Source: an uncultured Oxalobacteraceae bacterium (GTDB lineage: Bacteria > Pseudomonadota > Gammaproteobacteria > Burkholderiales > Burkholderiaceae). From it: a stretch of 28,303 nt of DNA. A program made the position numbers and the translations under genes. How positions within the stretch are numbered: position 1 is the first letter of the stretch; each line of letters starts with the position of its first letter. The notes below the pieces were generated by a model, which was given only the letters and a program-made list of their open reading frames with translations, made no database searches and had not been told where the DNA came from. The stretch covers positions 1-28,303 of the forward strand of contig CAMLDH010000012.1 of the NCBI GenBank assembly GCA_946478765.1, in the 5' to 3' direction. This document shows, in pieces, positions 15,828 to 22,710 of the stretch.

Positions 15828-16658
15828 CTATTTTTCTTGTTGGCGAGTGCGCCATGCGCGCTTGGGCTCCCCGCTGTACATCACGTCTATGCACGGCAAG
15901 GGATATAACGTTCCCTCCTGCCGGTCTGCCGCTTCGATAAAACAAGGCTGCATCCCGGCTAAAAATGCCGGAAACATGAATTGATAATACTCGCGCGGCG
16001 AAAAGCCGAGATCGGCGCCCAACGCAGCGGCCAGTCCTCCGTAATTCATTTTCATCCGGCGGCGCTGCGCAAGGAGCGCGTCCTCGACATTCATGGCAAG
16101 GCGTAAATATCGTCCTTGGTCAAGCCCCAGGCTCCGCGCCAGCTCCAGCATAGGCTGGTTGCGTTCGTCGCTATTGATGAGCGGCCGGCCATAGCCGGCA
16201 ATGCTGCGATGCGCCTGCAACTCCTGTTGCATGCATTCGTCCAGCAATCCGCCTTCATCCAAACGTTTGCGGGTATCGATCAGAAAGCTGATTGCCCGCA
16301 TGTCGATGCCGCGCCCGTAAATCGATGCTTCCGACACCGCCAACGCGGCGGCCACACCGAGATTGCCGCTACTGCGCGCACTGCCCGCCAGCGCCGCCAC
16401 CCGGTTATTCCACAAGCGGACATCCGGGTAACTGGTGTAGGTCCAGATGGAATGCATCAGGCGCAACTGCTCGCGCGAGAAACGACGACCGGTGATACCG
16501 AACACATAGAGTTCGACCCAATCCATGTCCTTCAAGTCGGTATGCAAATCGTGGCCGCGAAAAACCACATGACTGCCGGGGAAGAAGGTGCCCATGCGGC
16601 TCTTCAACACCCCTACGTGTTCCTGCAACTGCTCCGAACCTTGCGCGCTTGTGCTCAT
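15828..16658 (-). CDS. Citrate-synthase-fold protein lacking catalytic His (subunit 2)
   Basis: 276 residues. Parts align by eye with the small-domain region of citrate synthase: YTSYPDVRLWNNRVAALAGS fits the family's DHxxNxSTxxxR...GS stretch, and EASIYGRGIDMRA fits the GPxHGGA stretch. In both places the catalytic histidine is absent (Tyr/Pro and Tyr instead). It begins with an ATGA overlap with the previous gene, so the two are translated together and probably form one complex. Such short proteins are often labelled citryl-CoA lyase; without the histidines that name is unsafe. It could be a diverged CoA-ester condensing or cleaving enzyme, or a structural partner. The C-terminus (PCIDVMYSGEPKRAWR) keeps a region like the CoA-binding arginine end. 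Confidence 0.75.
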   Translation of the reverse strand: MSTSAQGSEQLQEHVGVLKSRMGTFFPGSHVVFRGHDLHTDLKDMDWVELYVFGITGRRFSREQLRLMHSIWTYTSYPDVRLWNNRVAALAGSARSSGNLGVAAALAVSEASIYGRGIDMRAISFLIDTRKRLDEGGLLDECMQQELQAHRSIAGYGRPLINSDERNQPMLELARSLGLDQGRYLRLAMNVEDALLAQRRRMKMNYGGLAAALGADLGFSPREYYQFMFPAFLAGMQPCFIEAADRQEGTLYPLPCIDVMYSGEPKRAWRTRQQEK

Positions 16659-17461
16659 GCCTGCTCCTCGGTCGCGTCATCTTCCAATTGCACTGTACCG
16701 AACGGGAACTTCTTGTAGCCGAGCGGGCGCTGTTCCAGCGCGTGCGCCGCCGCACCCGGAAGGCGCAGCAGCAGGTGGAGCATCTCCCCCTGTTCCGGCG
16801 TGAAGCCGAGATCGGCAAGCGCCGCCGCCGCGACGCCGGACAGTGCGAGCGGACGCGTCGCGATCGCCTCCAACGCCGACAAATTCTCTTGCACCCATGG
16901 CAAACGCGAGCCCACGCCGTAATGCGCGAGACAAGCGAGCGTTTGTTTCACTGGTGTGGCGGTGCTGATGCCGTGTGGATCGAAACCCGGTGCATGTTCC
17001 GACTTCGGCCACACGCTGCCCGGCATGACCGCAGGCATGGGCAGCCACGTGCGCCATGCATCCAGATCGGTATCGCAGGCAGCCCATCCCTGCATTGCCA
17101 AAAATATTTCACGTCCTCCCGACAATTGCCCAGCGCCGACCGCCAGTGCCGCCATCAGGCTGGAGGCAGCAGTCGAGCCGCATACGCCGCCACAGATAGC
17201 CGCATGCACCGATGCATCGCGCGGACCGGGATTGGCCAATGCCACAGCCAGCGCCTCCAGCAAATCCGCTTGCGCCGATGTCGGCGCCTGCTCCCGGAAC
17301 AGGAGATAAAGCATGTCAACCCAGCGTGCATTCCCCAGCATCTCGCCGTACACGTCGTAGCCGCGGCAATACGCAGCTCGGGCAGCAAAGGGATTGCCCG
17401 GTTCGGGCTCCTCTTTCCAGATACGGGTGTGGATTACGTTTGGATTTTCCTTGTCGCTCAT
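16655..17461 (-). CDS. Citrate-synthase-fold protein lacking catalytic His (subunit 1)
   Basis: 268 residues. The N-terminus resembles the citrate synthase start: YCRGYDVYGEMLGNARWVDM and LYLLFREQAPT match the YRGYxIExLA...EVAYLLxxGxLPT stretch. Then NPGPRDASVHAAICGG and AGQLSGGREIFLAM match the two active-site segments, but Gly/Pro and Ser stand where the catalytic His residues belong. The last part has LGFTPEQGEMLHLLLRLPGAAAHALEQ, like the large-domain end with the usual GLPR/HALE region. ATG at 17461 with GAAGG about ten bases upstream; 18 bp after the ThDP enzyme gene and overlapping the next gene by ATGA. Probably a subunit of a two-part, citrate-synthase-like enzyme of unknown reaction. 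Confidence 0.75.
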   Translation of the reverse strand: MSDKENPNVIHTRIWKEEPEPGNPFAARAAYCRGYDVYGEMLGNARWVDMLYLLFREQAPTSAQADLLEALAVALANPGPRDASVHAAICGGVCGSTAASSLMAALAVGAGQLSGGREIFLAMQGWAACDTDLDAWRTWLPMPAVMPGSVWPKSEHAPGFDPHGISTATPVKQTLACLAHYGVGSRLPWVQENLSALEAIATRPLALSGVAAAALADLGFTPEQGEMLHLLLRLPGAAAHALEQRPLGYKKFPFGTVQLEDDATEEQA

Positions 17462-17479
17462 ACGTTTTATACCTTCATC

Positions 17480-19351
17480 TCAAAGAGCGCTCGCCAGCAC
17501 ACGCATGCGCACATTGATCGGCGGCACCTCGTCCGGATCGATCAGCACATCCAGCAGCGTCGGCCCTTTGCACGCGCAAATCGCGGCAATGTCCAGCGCC
17601 GCCAAATCTTGCGGTCCCCGGATGGTATGTCCCACCGCACCCATCGCCCGCGCCAGCATCGCAAAATCGGTCGGCGGCAGGTCGCAGCCGATCTGCTCGG
17701 CGCCTGCCATGCGCTGGCCATGCTTGACCATGCCCAGCGCCTGGTCATTCAGCACGACGAAGATCACCGTCAGGCGCTCGGCAACCGCAACCGAAATTTC
17801 CTGGCCATTCATCAGCATGCTGCCGTCGCCGGTGATGCATACCACCGGCACGTCCGGATTGGCGGCGGCGGTGCCGATCGCGCCGCCGATGGCCCAGCCC
17901 ATCGGCACGAAATTCATCGTCACGCGCAACCAACCGCCATCGGTCTTGCGCCGCCCGGGGCCACGTTTGCGCTCGCCTCCACCCAGCCGCCGTTCACCAA
18001 TGCGCCGATCGATCGGATGCAGGTAGTGCGTGGCCCAGGACACGCTGTTGCCAGTATCGGCAAGAAATCGCGTCGCGACCGGAAATAAACTGCTCAACTC
18101 GCGCATCAGGCGTTGCGGCGTGATCGGGATTGCATCGCTTACATACTTATCGGGCGCGGCCAGCATCTTCTCCGGCTCCCACGGCGTCGCAGCCAGGTCC
18201 CGTGTAACGCGCCGGCGTTCGTATTCAAAATTGCCGTCGCGCCGGGCCGCATGCACATGCTCGACCAGCCGGTTGAAGATGGCGAGGATACGGCCGCGTA
18301 TATGGTAGCGGGCCATCGGCGTGCGTGATAAATGCTCTTCCGATTCGTCGATATGCACCAGGCGCTCATTGAGCAGGCTGTCGCTCCAGCCGCCGCTATT
18401 CCATTCGCCCATGCTGGCGCCGATGGCAAGAATCAAATCGACCGACTCGTCGCGCAACGCGTCTTCGGCCGACTGATGTCCGCCGAAACCGAATACGCCG
18501 CGAAACAGCGGGTGACGCGGATTAACCAGCCCCTTGCCGTCCGGCGTGGTAACAACCGATGCGCCTTTCAGTGCCGCAAATTGCAAAATCGAACTGATCG
18601 CTTCGCCGCACCAGCCGCCGATCAACAGCACCACATTGCGCGCTTGCGACAGCATTTGACGCAACGACTGCACCGCATCATCGTCCACCAGCGATGAGGG
18701 CGCGAGCAAGGTACGCAAATCGTAGGACGGCGTCGGATGGGAACTCGGACTGCGAAACACATCGACCGGAATTGTCAGGTGCACCGGTCCGCGCGGCGCC
18801 CGCGTCGCACGCTGCAATGCCGCAATCAGTTTCGGCTCCAGCTGTTTCGGATGCGATACCAAGGAGTTATAACGAGAGCAATGGCGGAACATGCCCAGGA
18901 CATTGATGCCGGTGCAGCCGGACTCCTGCAGCGGATGCTTGCCGAACGCAGGCAATGCCGGCTGGCCGGTAATGACCAGCATCGGGATGCCATTATCGTA
19001 TGCGCATGCAACGCCGGTGATCAGGTTGGTGGCGCCGGGACCGGAGGTTGAGCAGCACACGCCGATTTTGCCGGTTTCGCGAGCATAGCCGTCTGCCATA
19101 AATGCGGCGCCGGCTTCATGCCGCGCCAGGATGTGGCGCACGCCGCCGCGGCGGTTGCTGCGGGCCAGCGCGTTATACAGCGGCTCGATGGCGCCGCCCG
19201 GCACGCCGAATACGTACTCGACCCCCATCTGCTCAAGATAGGCGACCAGCAAGTCGGCGATGTCTATTTCAGCGCTGTTCTCCTGGATGATTGCGGGAGC
19301 CTCTTCTGCCCTTTCCAACTTGTTATGCCCGAGCGACATTTTGGGGATCAT
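17480..19351 (-). CDS. Acetolactate-synthase-like ThDP-dependent enzyme
   Basis: Thiamin-diphosphate enzyme of 623 residues. I chose the ATG at 19351 (MIPKMSLGHNK) with GAGAGG eight bases upstream. The Pyr domain has catalytic Glu79 in LARHEAGAAFMADGYAR, then STSGPGATNLITG and VITGQPALPAFG. The central domain runs about 200-360. The PP domain has the cofactor motif GDGS at 508-511 ending at Asn535 (VVLND). It resembles acetolactate synthase/glyoxylate carboligase more than pyruvate oxidase. Odd: a strongly basic insert at about 449-472 (DRRIGERRLGGGERKRGPGR and on) between the H-x-L-H-P segment and VPMGWAIGGAIG. First gene of the minus-strand set, 18 bp before the citrate-synthase-like pair, so it probably supplies or uses their acyl substrate. 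No ilvH-like small subunit gene is near, so branched-chain amino acid synthesis is unlikely. Confidence 0.88.
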   Translation of the reverse strand: MIPKMSLGHNKLERAEEAPAIIQENSAEIDIADLLVAYLEQMGVEYVFGVPGGAIEPLYNALARSNRRGGVRHILARHEAGAAFMADGYARETGKIGVCCSTSGPGATNLITGVACAYDNGIPMLVITGQPALPAFGKHPLQESGCTGINVLGMFRHCSRYNSLVSHPKQLEPKLIAALQRATRAPRGPVHLTIPVDVFRSPSSHPTPSYDLRTLLAPSSLVDDDAVQSLRQMLSQARNVVLLIGGWCGEAISSILQFAALKGASVVTTPDGKGLVNPRHPLFRGVFGFGGHQSAEDALRDESVDLILAIGASMGEWNSGGWSDSLLNERLVHIDESEEHLSRTPMARYHIRGRILAIFNRLVEHVHAARRDGNFEYERRRVTRDLAATPWEPEKMLAAPDKYVSDAIPITPQRLMRELSSLFPVATRFLADTGNSVSWATHYLHPIDRRIGERRLGGGERKRGPGRRKTDGGWLRVTMNFVPMGWAIGGAIGTAAANPDVPVVCITGDGSMLMNGQEISVAVAERLTVIFVVLNDQALGMVKHGQRMAGAEQIGCDLPPTDFAMLARAMGAVGHTIRGPQDLAALDIAAICACKGPTLLDVLIDPDEVPPINVRMRVLASAL

Positions 19352-19655
19352 GTCAAACCTCTCTGGGTTGCATTGAAGAGCGCGTTGCGATCTATCGCCG
19401 ACCATCGGAGATCCGCACATCTGCTCGCAAAAGACCGGTCATTGCCAGAAAGCAATGGTAACGTAATTTTTTCAAAGCTAATATTGATTTTTCGTAGAAT
19501 TGCGACACGCGGCTGATGTACGCCGTACGGCAGCGAAATATACCGGAATCGCCGTACACGCCATAGGTTTTTTACAACAAGCGTCCATCGGGGGGGATGG
19601 ATGACCCGCTACGCATTAACAGTAACAGCGCAAGCAGGAAGCAGTTAGTGTTGAG
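19352..19655 (-). promoter_or_regulatory. Upstream region of the ThDP operon
   Basis: No gene in this 304-bp stretch. Inverted repeats: CATTGC-CAGAAA-GCAATG (19440-19457), the 11-bp palindrome GTACG-C-CGTAC near 19516, with a further GCCGTAC about 35 bp to the right, and TCCATC-GGGGGG-GATGGA (19584-19601), which lies after the cca stop and may be a weak terminator of cca. The AT-rich 19455-19500 part is the likeliest promoter site. The repeated GCCGTAC could be regulator sites. No sigma-70 pair was clear enough to call. Confidence 0.4.
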
Positions 19656-20897
19656 TTAGTGTCGGTGTCTCGTCGAGATCAATGCACCGACCGCCGCCAC
19701 CCGTGCAGCGCGAATCGCTTCAGGAATGCGTTGCGGCTGATCCGGATGGCGTTGCACAGTGGCGGCGGCAATTGCGCCGGCATCGACCGTCTGTGCCGCT
19801 GTCAACGCATTTTCCAGGTACGCGGCTTGTGGAAACGCGACATTTTCAAACCCGGTACGCCCGCGATGATCGCATTCCGATACGCGCAGCATGTCGACAA
19901 ACCGCTGCGGTTTGCGAAACGCATCGCAGCGCTCCAAGAGCGACACGATCGTCTCGGCGCGCATCTCCAAGGCACGCGCCACATTGCCGTGGTCGCGCGC
20001 GGTCATCAGCGCCAGGTCGCGGCAGTCGTTCGGGATTTTCAGGCGTTGACATACCTTCTCGACCAGCTTGACGCTGCGCGCCTCATGCCCGTAATGGCGC
20101 GGCCATTCGGACGGCGGCGTGCTGCCTTTGCCGAGGTCGTGCAACAGCGCGGCAAAACGGATCGGCAAGCTGTAACCCCGGCGCGCCGCAGTGTCGACCA
20201 CCATCATCACATGTACGCCGGTATCGATTTCGGGATGGTATTTTTCCGGTTGCGGCACGCCCCACAGCGCATCGAGTTCGGGCAGGATGCGCGCCAGTGC
20301 GCCGCACTCGCGCAAGACCTCGAACATGCGCGATGGCGTGGCTTCCATCAGGCCGCGCGCCAACTCTTGCCACACGCGTTCCGGCACCAGCGCATCGACC
20401 TCGCCGGCGTCGACCATCTGGCGCATCAAGACATTGGTTTCGGGCGCTACCGAAAATTCGGCGAAGCGCGCGGCAAAACGCGCGACGCGCAGGATGCGTA
20501 CCGGATCTTCGGCAAACGCCGCGGACACATGCCGGAACAGTTTTGCGCGCAAGTCTTGCCGGCCGCCGAAAGGATCGACGATGGCGCCGTCTTCGGCCTG
20601 CGCCATCGCATTGATCGTCAGGTCGCGCCGGACCAAGTCCTCTTCCAGCGTCACGTCCGGCGCGGCATGAAATACAAAACCCTTGTAGCCGGGCGCGGTC
20701 TTGCGCTCGGTGCGCGCCAATGCATATTCGGCATGCGTGACCGGGTGCAAAAATACCGGAAAATCCTTACCCACCGGCGTAAAGCCGCGCGCGACCATCT
20801 CTTCCGGCGTCGCGCCGACGACCACATAGTCGCGATCCTGCACCGGCAAGCCGAGCAATGCATCGCGTATGGCGCCGCCGACGGTGTAAATCTTCAT
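19656..20897 (-). CDS. cca: Multifunctional CCA tRNA nucleotidyltransferase
   Basis: Adds or repairs the 3'-terminal CCA of tRNAs; cytosolic. 413 residues, the length of the E. coli enzyme. The start MKIYTVGGAIRDALLG at 20897 matches the family exactly, so the longer open frame upstream, which enters the GST gene, is ignored. Class II nucleotidyltransferase head: GGAIRD at 7-12 and the metal carboxylates Asp21/Asp23 in DRDYVVVG; RRDLTINAMAQ follows. An HD phosphohydrolase domain (LLHDLGKG, with later HGN and HRG motifs) shows the long bacterial version with phosphatase/phosphodiesterase activities. The ribosome site is weak; the gene lies 22 bp after the GST stop and is probably cotranscribed with it. 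Confidence 0.97.
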   Translation of the reverse strand: MKIYTVGGAIRDALLGLPVQDRDYVVVGATPEEMVARGFTPVGKDFPVFLHPVTHAEYALARTERKTAPGYKGFVFHAAPDVTLEEDLVRRDLTINAMAQAEDGAIVDPFGGRQDLRAKLFRHVSAAFAEDPVRILRVARFAARFAEFSVAPETNVLMRQMVDAGEVDALVPERVWQELARGLMEATPSRMFEVLRECGALARILPELDALWGVPQPEKYHPEIDTGVHVMMVVDTAARRGYSLPIRFAALLHDLGKGSTPPSEWPRHYGHEARSVKLVEKVCQRLKIPNDCRDLALMTARDHGNVARALEMRAETIVSLLERCDAFRKPQRFVDMLRVSECDHRGRTGFENVAFPQAAYLENALTAAQTVDAGAIAAATVQRHPDQPQRIPEAIRAARVAAVGALISTRHRH

Positions 20898-20919
20898 GTC
20901 CGGTTCAGATCGATCTGCG

Positions 20920-21633
20920 TCAATCGGGATAGACGTCGTATTTCGGCAAAGTCGCCTCTTCCCGTATCGCACCGCTGATCCATTCCGCGACCGCAGGATG
21001 CGCGGCGACGCGTTCGACATACGCTTCAAGAGCGGGCGCCAGCGACACCGCGTAGGTACGGAAACGCATCACCACCGGCGCATAATACGCATCGGCAATC
21101 GAGAAATCGCCGAACAGAAATCGATGCGGACCCGAACGTGCAAAACAGGTTTCCCAGATCTCTGAAATCCGGCCGATATCGGCCTGCGCCTCAGTGGTAC
21201 GGCCTTTACCGGGAAAGCTGGCGCAAATATTCATCGTCATCGCCGAACGCAAACCGGTGAATCCCGAGTGCATCTCGGCGCAGATCGAGCGCGCCATGGC
21301 CCGCGCCCTGACATCCTGCGGCCACAGATTTTTTTCCTGGAATTGTTCCGCCAGATATTCACAAATCGCGAGCGAATCCCATACCATGGTCTCGCCGGCG
21401 ATCAACACCGGCACCCGCCCGGCCGCCGAATATTGCGCAATCGCGGTCGAGGTATCCGGCTGCTTCAGCAGAACCCGGATTTCCTGAAACGGAATATTGA
21501 ACGCCTTCATCGCGACCCACGGCCGCATCGACCAAGATGAATAATTCTTGTTGCCGATAACGAGTTTCAATCCGCTTTTTTCAGCATCGGCCAGTGCTTG
21601 CGAGAGGGTCGGGTCGAGTTCGGTTGTATGCAT
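20920..21633 (-). CDS. Glutathione S-transferase family protein
   Basis: 237 residues. Thioredoxin-fold N-domain: LKLVIGNKNYSSWSMRPWVA, with the catalytic Ser region at 32-35, then the glutathione-binding RVPVLIAGETMVWDSLAI with the cis-Pro and the Glu/Asp-Ser pair. The C-domain is all helical, with FSIADAYYAPVVMRF, the conserved N-capping Asp motif. It resembles the YfcF-like serine type. An N-terminal extension of about 20 residues (HTTELDPTLSQALADAEKSG) precedes the fold. Translation start ATG 21633 is weakly supported: GGGA lies more than ten bases upstream. A good promoter lies at 21696-21724. Probably glutathione-dependent detoxification or peroxide handling; substrate unknown. Adjacent cca is likely just a passenger. 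Confidence 0.92.
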   Translation of the reverse strand: MHTTELDPTLSQALADAEKSGLKLVIGNKNYSSWSMRPWVAMKAFNIPFQEIRVLLKQPDTSTAIAQYSAAGRVPVLIAGETMVWDSLAICEYLAEQFQEKNLWPQDVRARAMARSICAEMHSGFTGLRSAMTMNICASFPGKGRTTEAQADIGRISEIWETCFARSGPHRFLFGDFSIADAYYAPVVMRFRTYAVSLAPALEAYVERVAAHPAVAEWISGAIREEATLPKYDVYPD

Positions 21634-21695
21634 ACGTTGATCCCAGAAATGAGTGTGGAGTGCTTATTCTTGATTTGTTTTTGGCAGGTATGCCG

Positions 21696-21724
21696 AGGAT
21701 AGTGCTTTTGCGCATATTTGCCAA
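21696..21724 (-). promoter_or_regulatory. Sigma-70 promoter of the GST-cca unit
   Basis: TTGGCA (21724-21719, five of six) and TATCCT (21701-21696, four of six) with a 17-base spacer, reading leftward. The predicted start near 21689 leaves a leader of about 55 bases. Confidence 0.55.
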
Positions 21725-21774
21725 ATGACATCGGCAGCAAGACCGGCATGATTCAACGACAGCCATCCGAAGAC

Positions 21775-22695
21775 TTATCTGGCGCGCCGCAAATAATACG
21801 ATGCGATCGATTCAAGCCGGGCCGGTTCGATACCGAGTTCAGGTGCAATTTTGCCTTTTGCCACGTTATCCGTTTTCATCGAATCGAGATTATCGCGGCT
21901 CATGATCGGGCCGCCGGGCATGTGTTCAAGAACGAATGCCTGCAGTCGCGCCAGCGCCGGCGGCAAACCGAACACCGGACGCGGATGTCCTGAGTACGCG
22001 CCCGCCAGCCTGACCAAGTCGCGCAGCGTGTAGACAGCCGGACCGGCCAGTTCGTAAATCTTGCCGATCGTATAGTCGTCATCCAGCGCATGGACGAACG
22101 CCTGCGCCACATCCTGTACATAAATCGGCTGGAATTTGGCATCGGCGCCCGCCAACGGCATCAGCGGCAAATACTTTTGCATCGACGCGAACAGGTTGAG
22201 GAAACGATCGTCTTCGCCAAACACCACCGATGGGCGAAAGACGGTGGTCTTCACCGCCGGATTCGACAATGCCGCCTTTTCGCCATCGGCCTTCGAGCGC
22301 AGATACATCGACGGCGCATTCACGTCGGCCCCCAGCGCGCTCATATGCAGATAGCGCTGCACACCGTTGGCAGCGCATGCCGCGACGATGCGGCGCGGCA
22401 GCTCGACATGCGCCTTTGCGAATGCCGGACCATACGGCGTGCCGCGTTTCGAATGCAATACGCCCACCAGATTGATGACCGCATCGATGCCGCGCATCAG
22501 GCGATTCAATACTGCGTCATCCTGTATGTCCGCTTCCACCACATTATCAACGCCCGGCAACACAGCCAGGTGTTTTGCACGTTCGTAGCGCCGCGTCGGC
22601 ACGATCATGCGCCGGCCGGATTCGGACAGTTTCGCGATCAGATGGCCGCCGATAAAGCCGGAGCCGCCGATCACCAGAACAAAACGATATTCCAT
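21775..22695 (-). CDS. NAD(P)-binding SDR protein, complex I NDUFA9-like
   Basis: Atypical short-chain dehydrogenase of 306 residues. The Rossmann motif GGSGFIGGHL is at 10-19, and PTRRYERAKHL suggests the dinucleotide phosphate or adenine site. INLVGVLHSKRG follows, then a Tyr-x-x-x-Lys pair in SMYLRSKADGE (Tyr131, Lys135), FRPSVVFGEDDRFLN and QPIYVQDVAQAFVHAL. This order fits the SDR_a5/NDUFA9-like group (COG0702), proteins that bind NAD(P)H and are tied to quinone or complex I biology in other organisms. It starts at 22695, 15 bp after the lytic transglycosylase stop, so both probably share a transcript. The role here is unknown. Confidence 0.9.
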   Translation of the reverse strand: MEYRFVLVIGGSGFIGGHLIAKLSESGRRMIVPTRRYERAKHLAVLPGVDNVVEADIQDDAVLNRLMRGIDAVINLVGVLHSKRGTPYGPAFAKAHVELPRRIVAACAANGVQRYLHMSALGADVNAPSMYLRSKADGEKAALSNPAVKTTVFRPSVVFGEDDRFLNLFASMQKYLPLMPLAGADAKFQPIYVQDVAQAFVHALDDDYTIGKIYELAGPAVYTLRDLVRLAGAYSGHPRPVFGLPPALARLQAFVLEHMPGGPIMSRDNLDSMKTDNVAKGKIAPELGIEPARLESIASYYLRRAR

Positions 22696-22710
22696 AATCG
22701 CAAAATCGGG

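Noticed and set aside
15828..17461. A single citrate synthase gene split by a frameshift
   Set aside because: Each protein carries its own version of both active-site segments, so they are two related proteins and not two halves of one gene.
17480..19351. ilvB for branched-chain amino acid synthesis
   Set aside because: No ilvH or ilvC follows, the sequence is diverged, and the neighbours are citrate-synthase-like proteins.
19656..21029. cca starting at 21029
   Set aside because: This would overlap the GST gene by over 100 bases; the conserved N-terminus begins at 20897.
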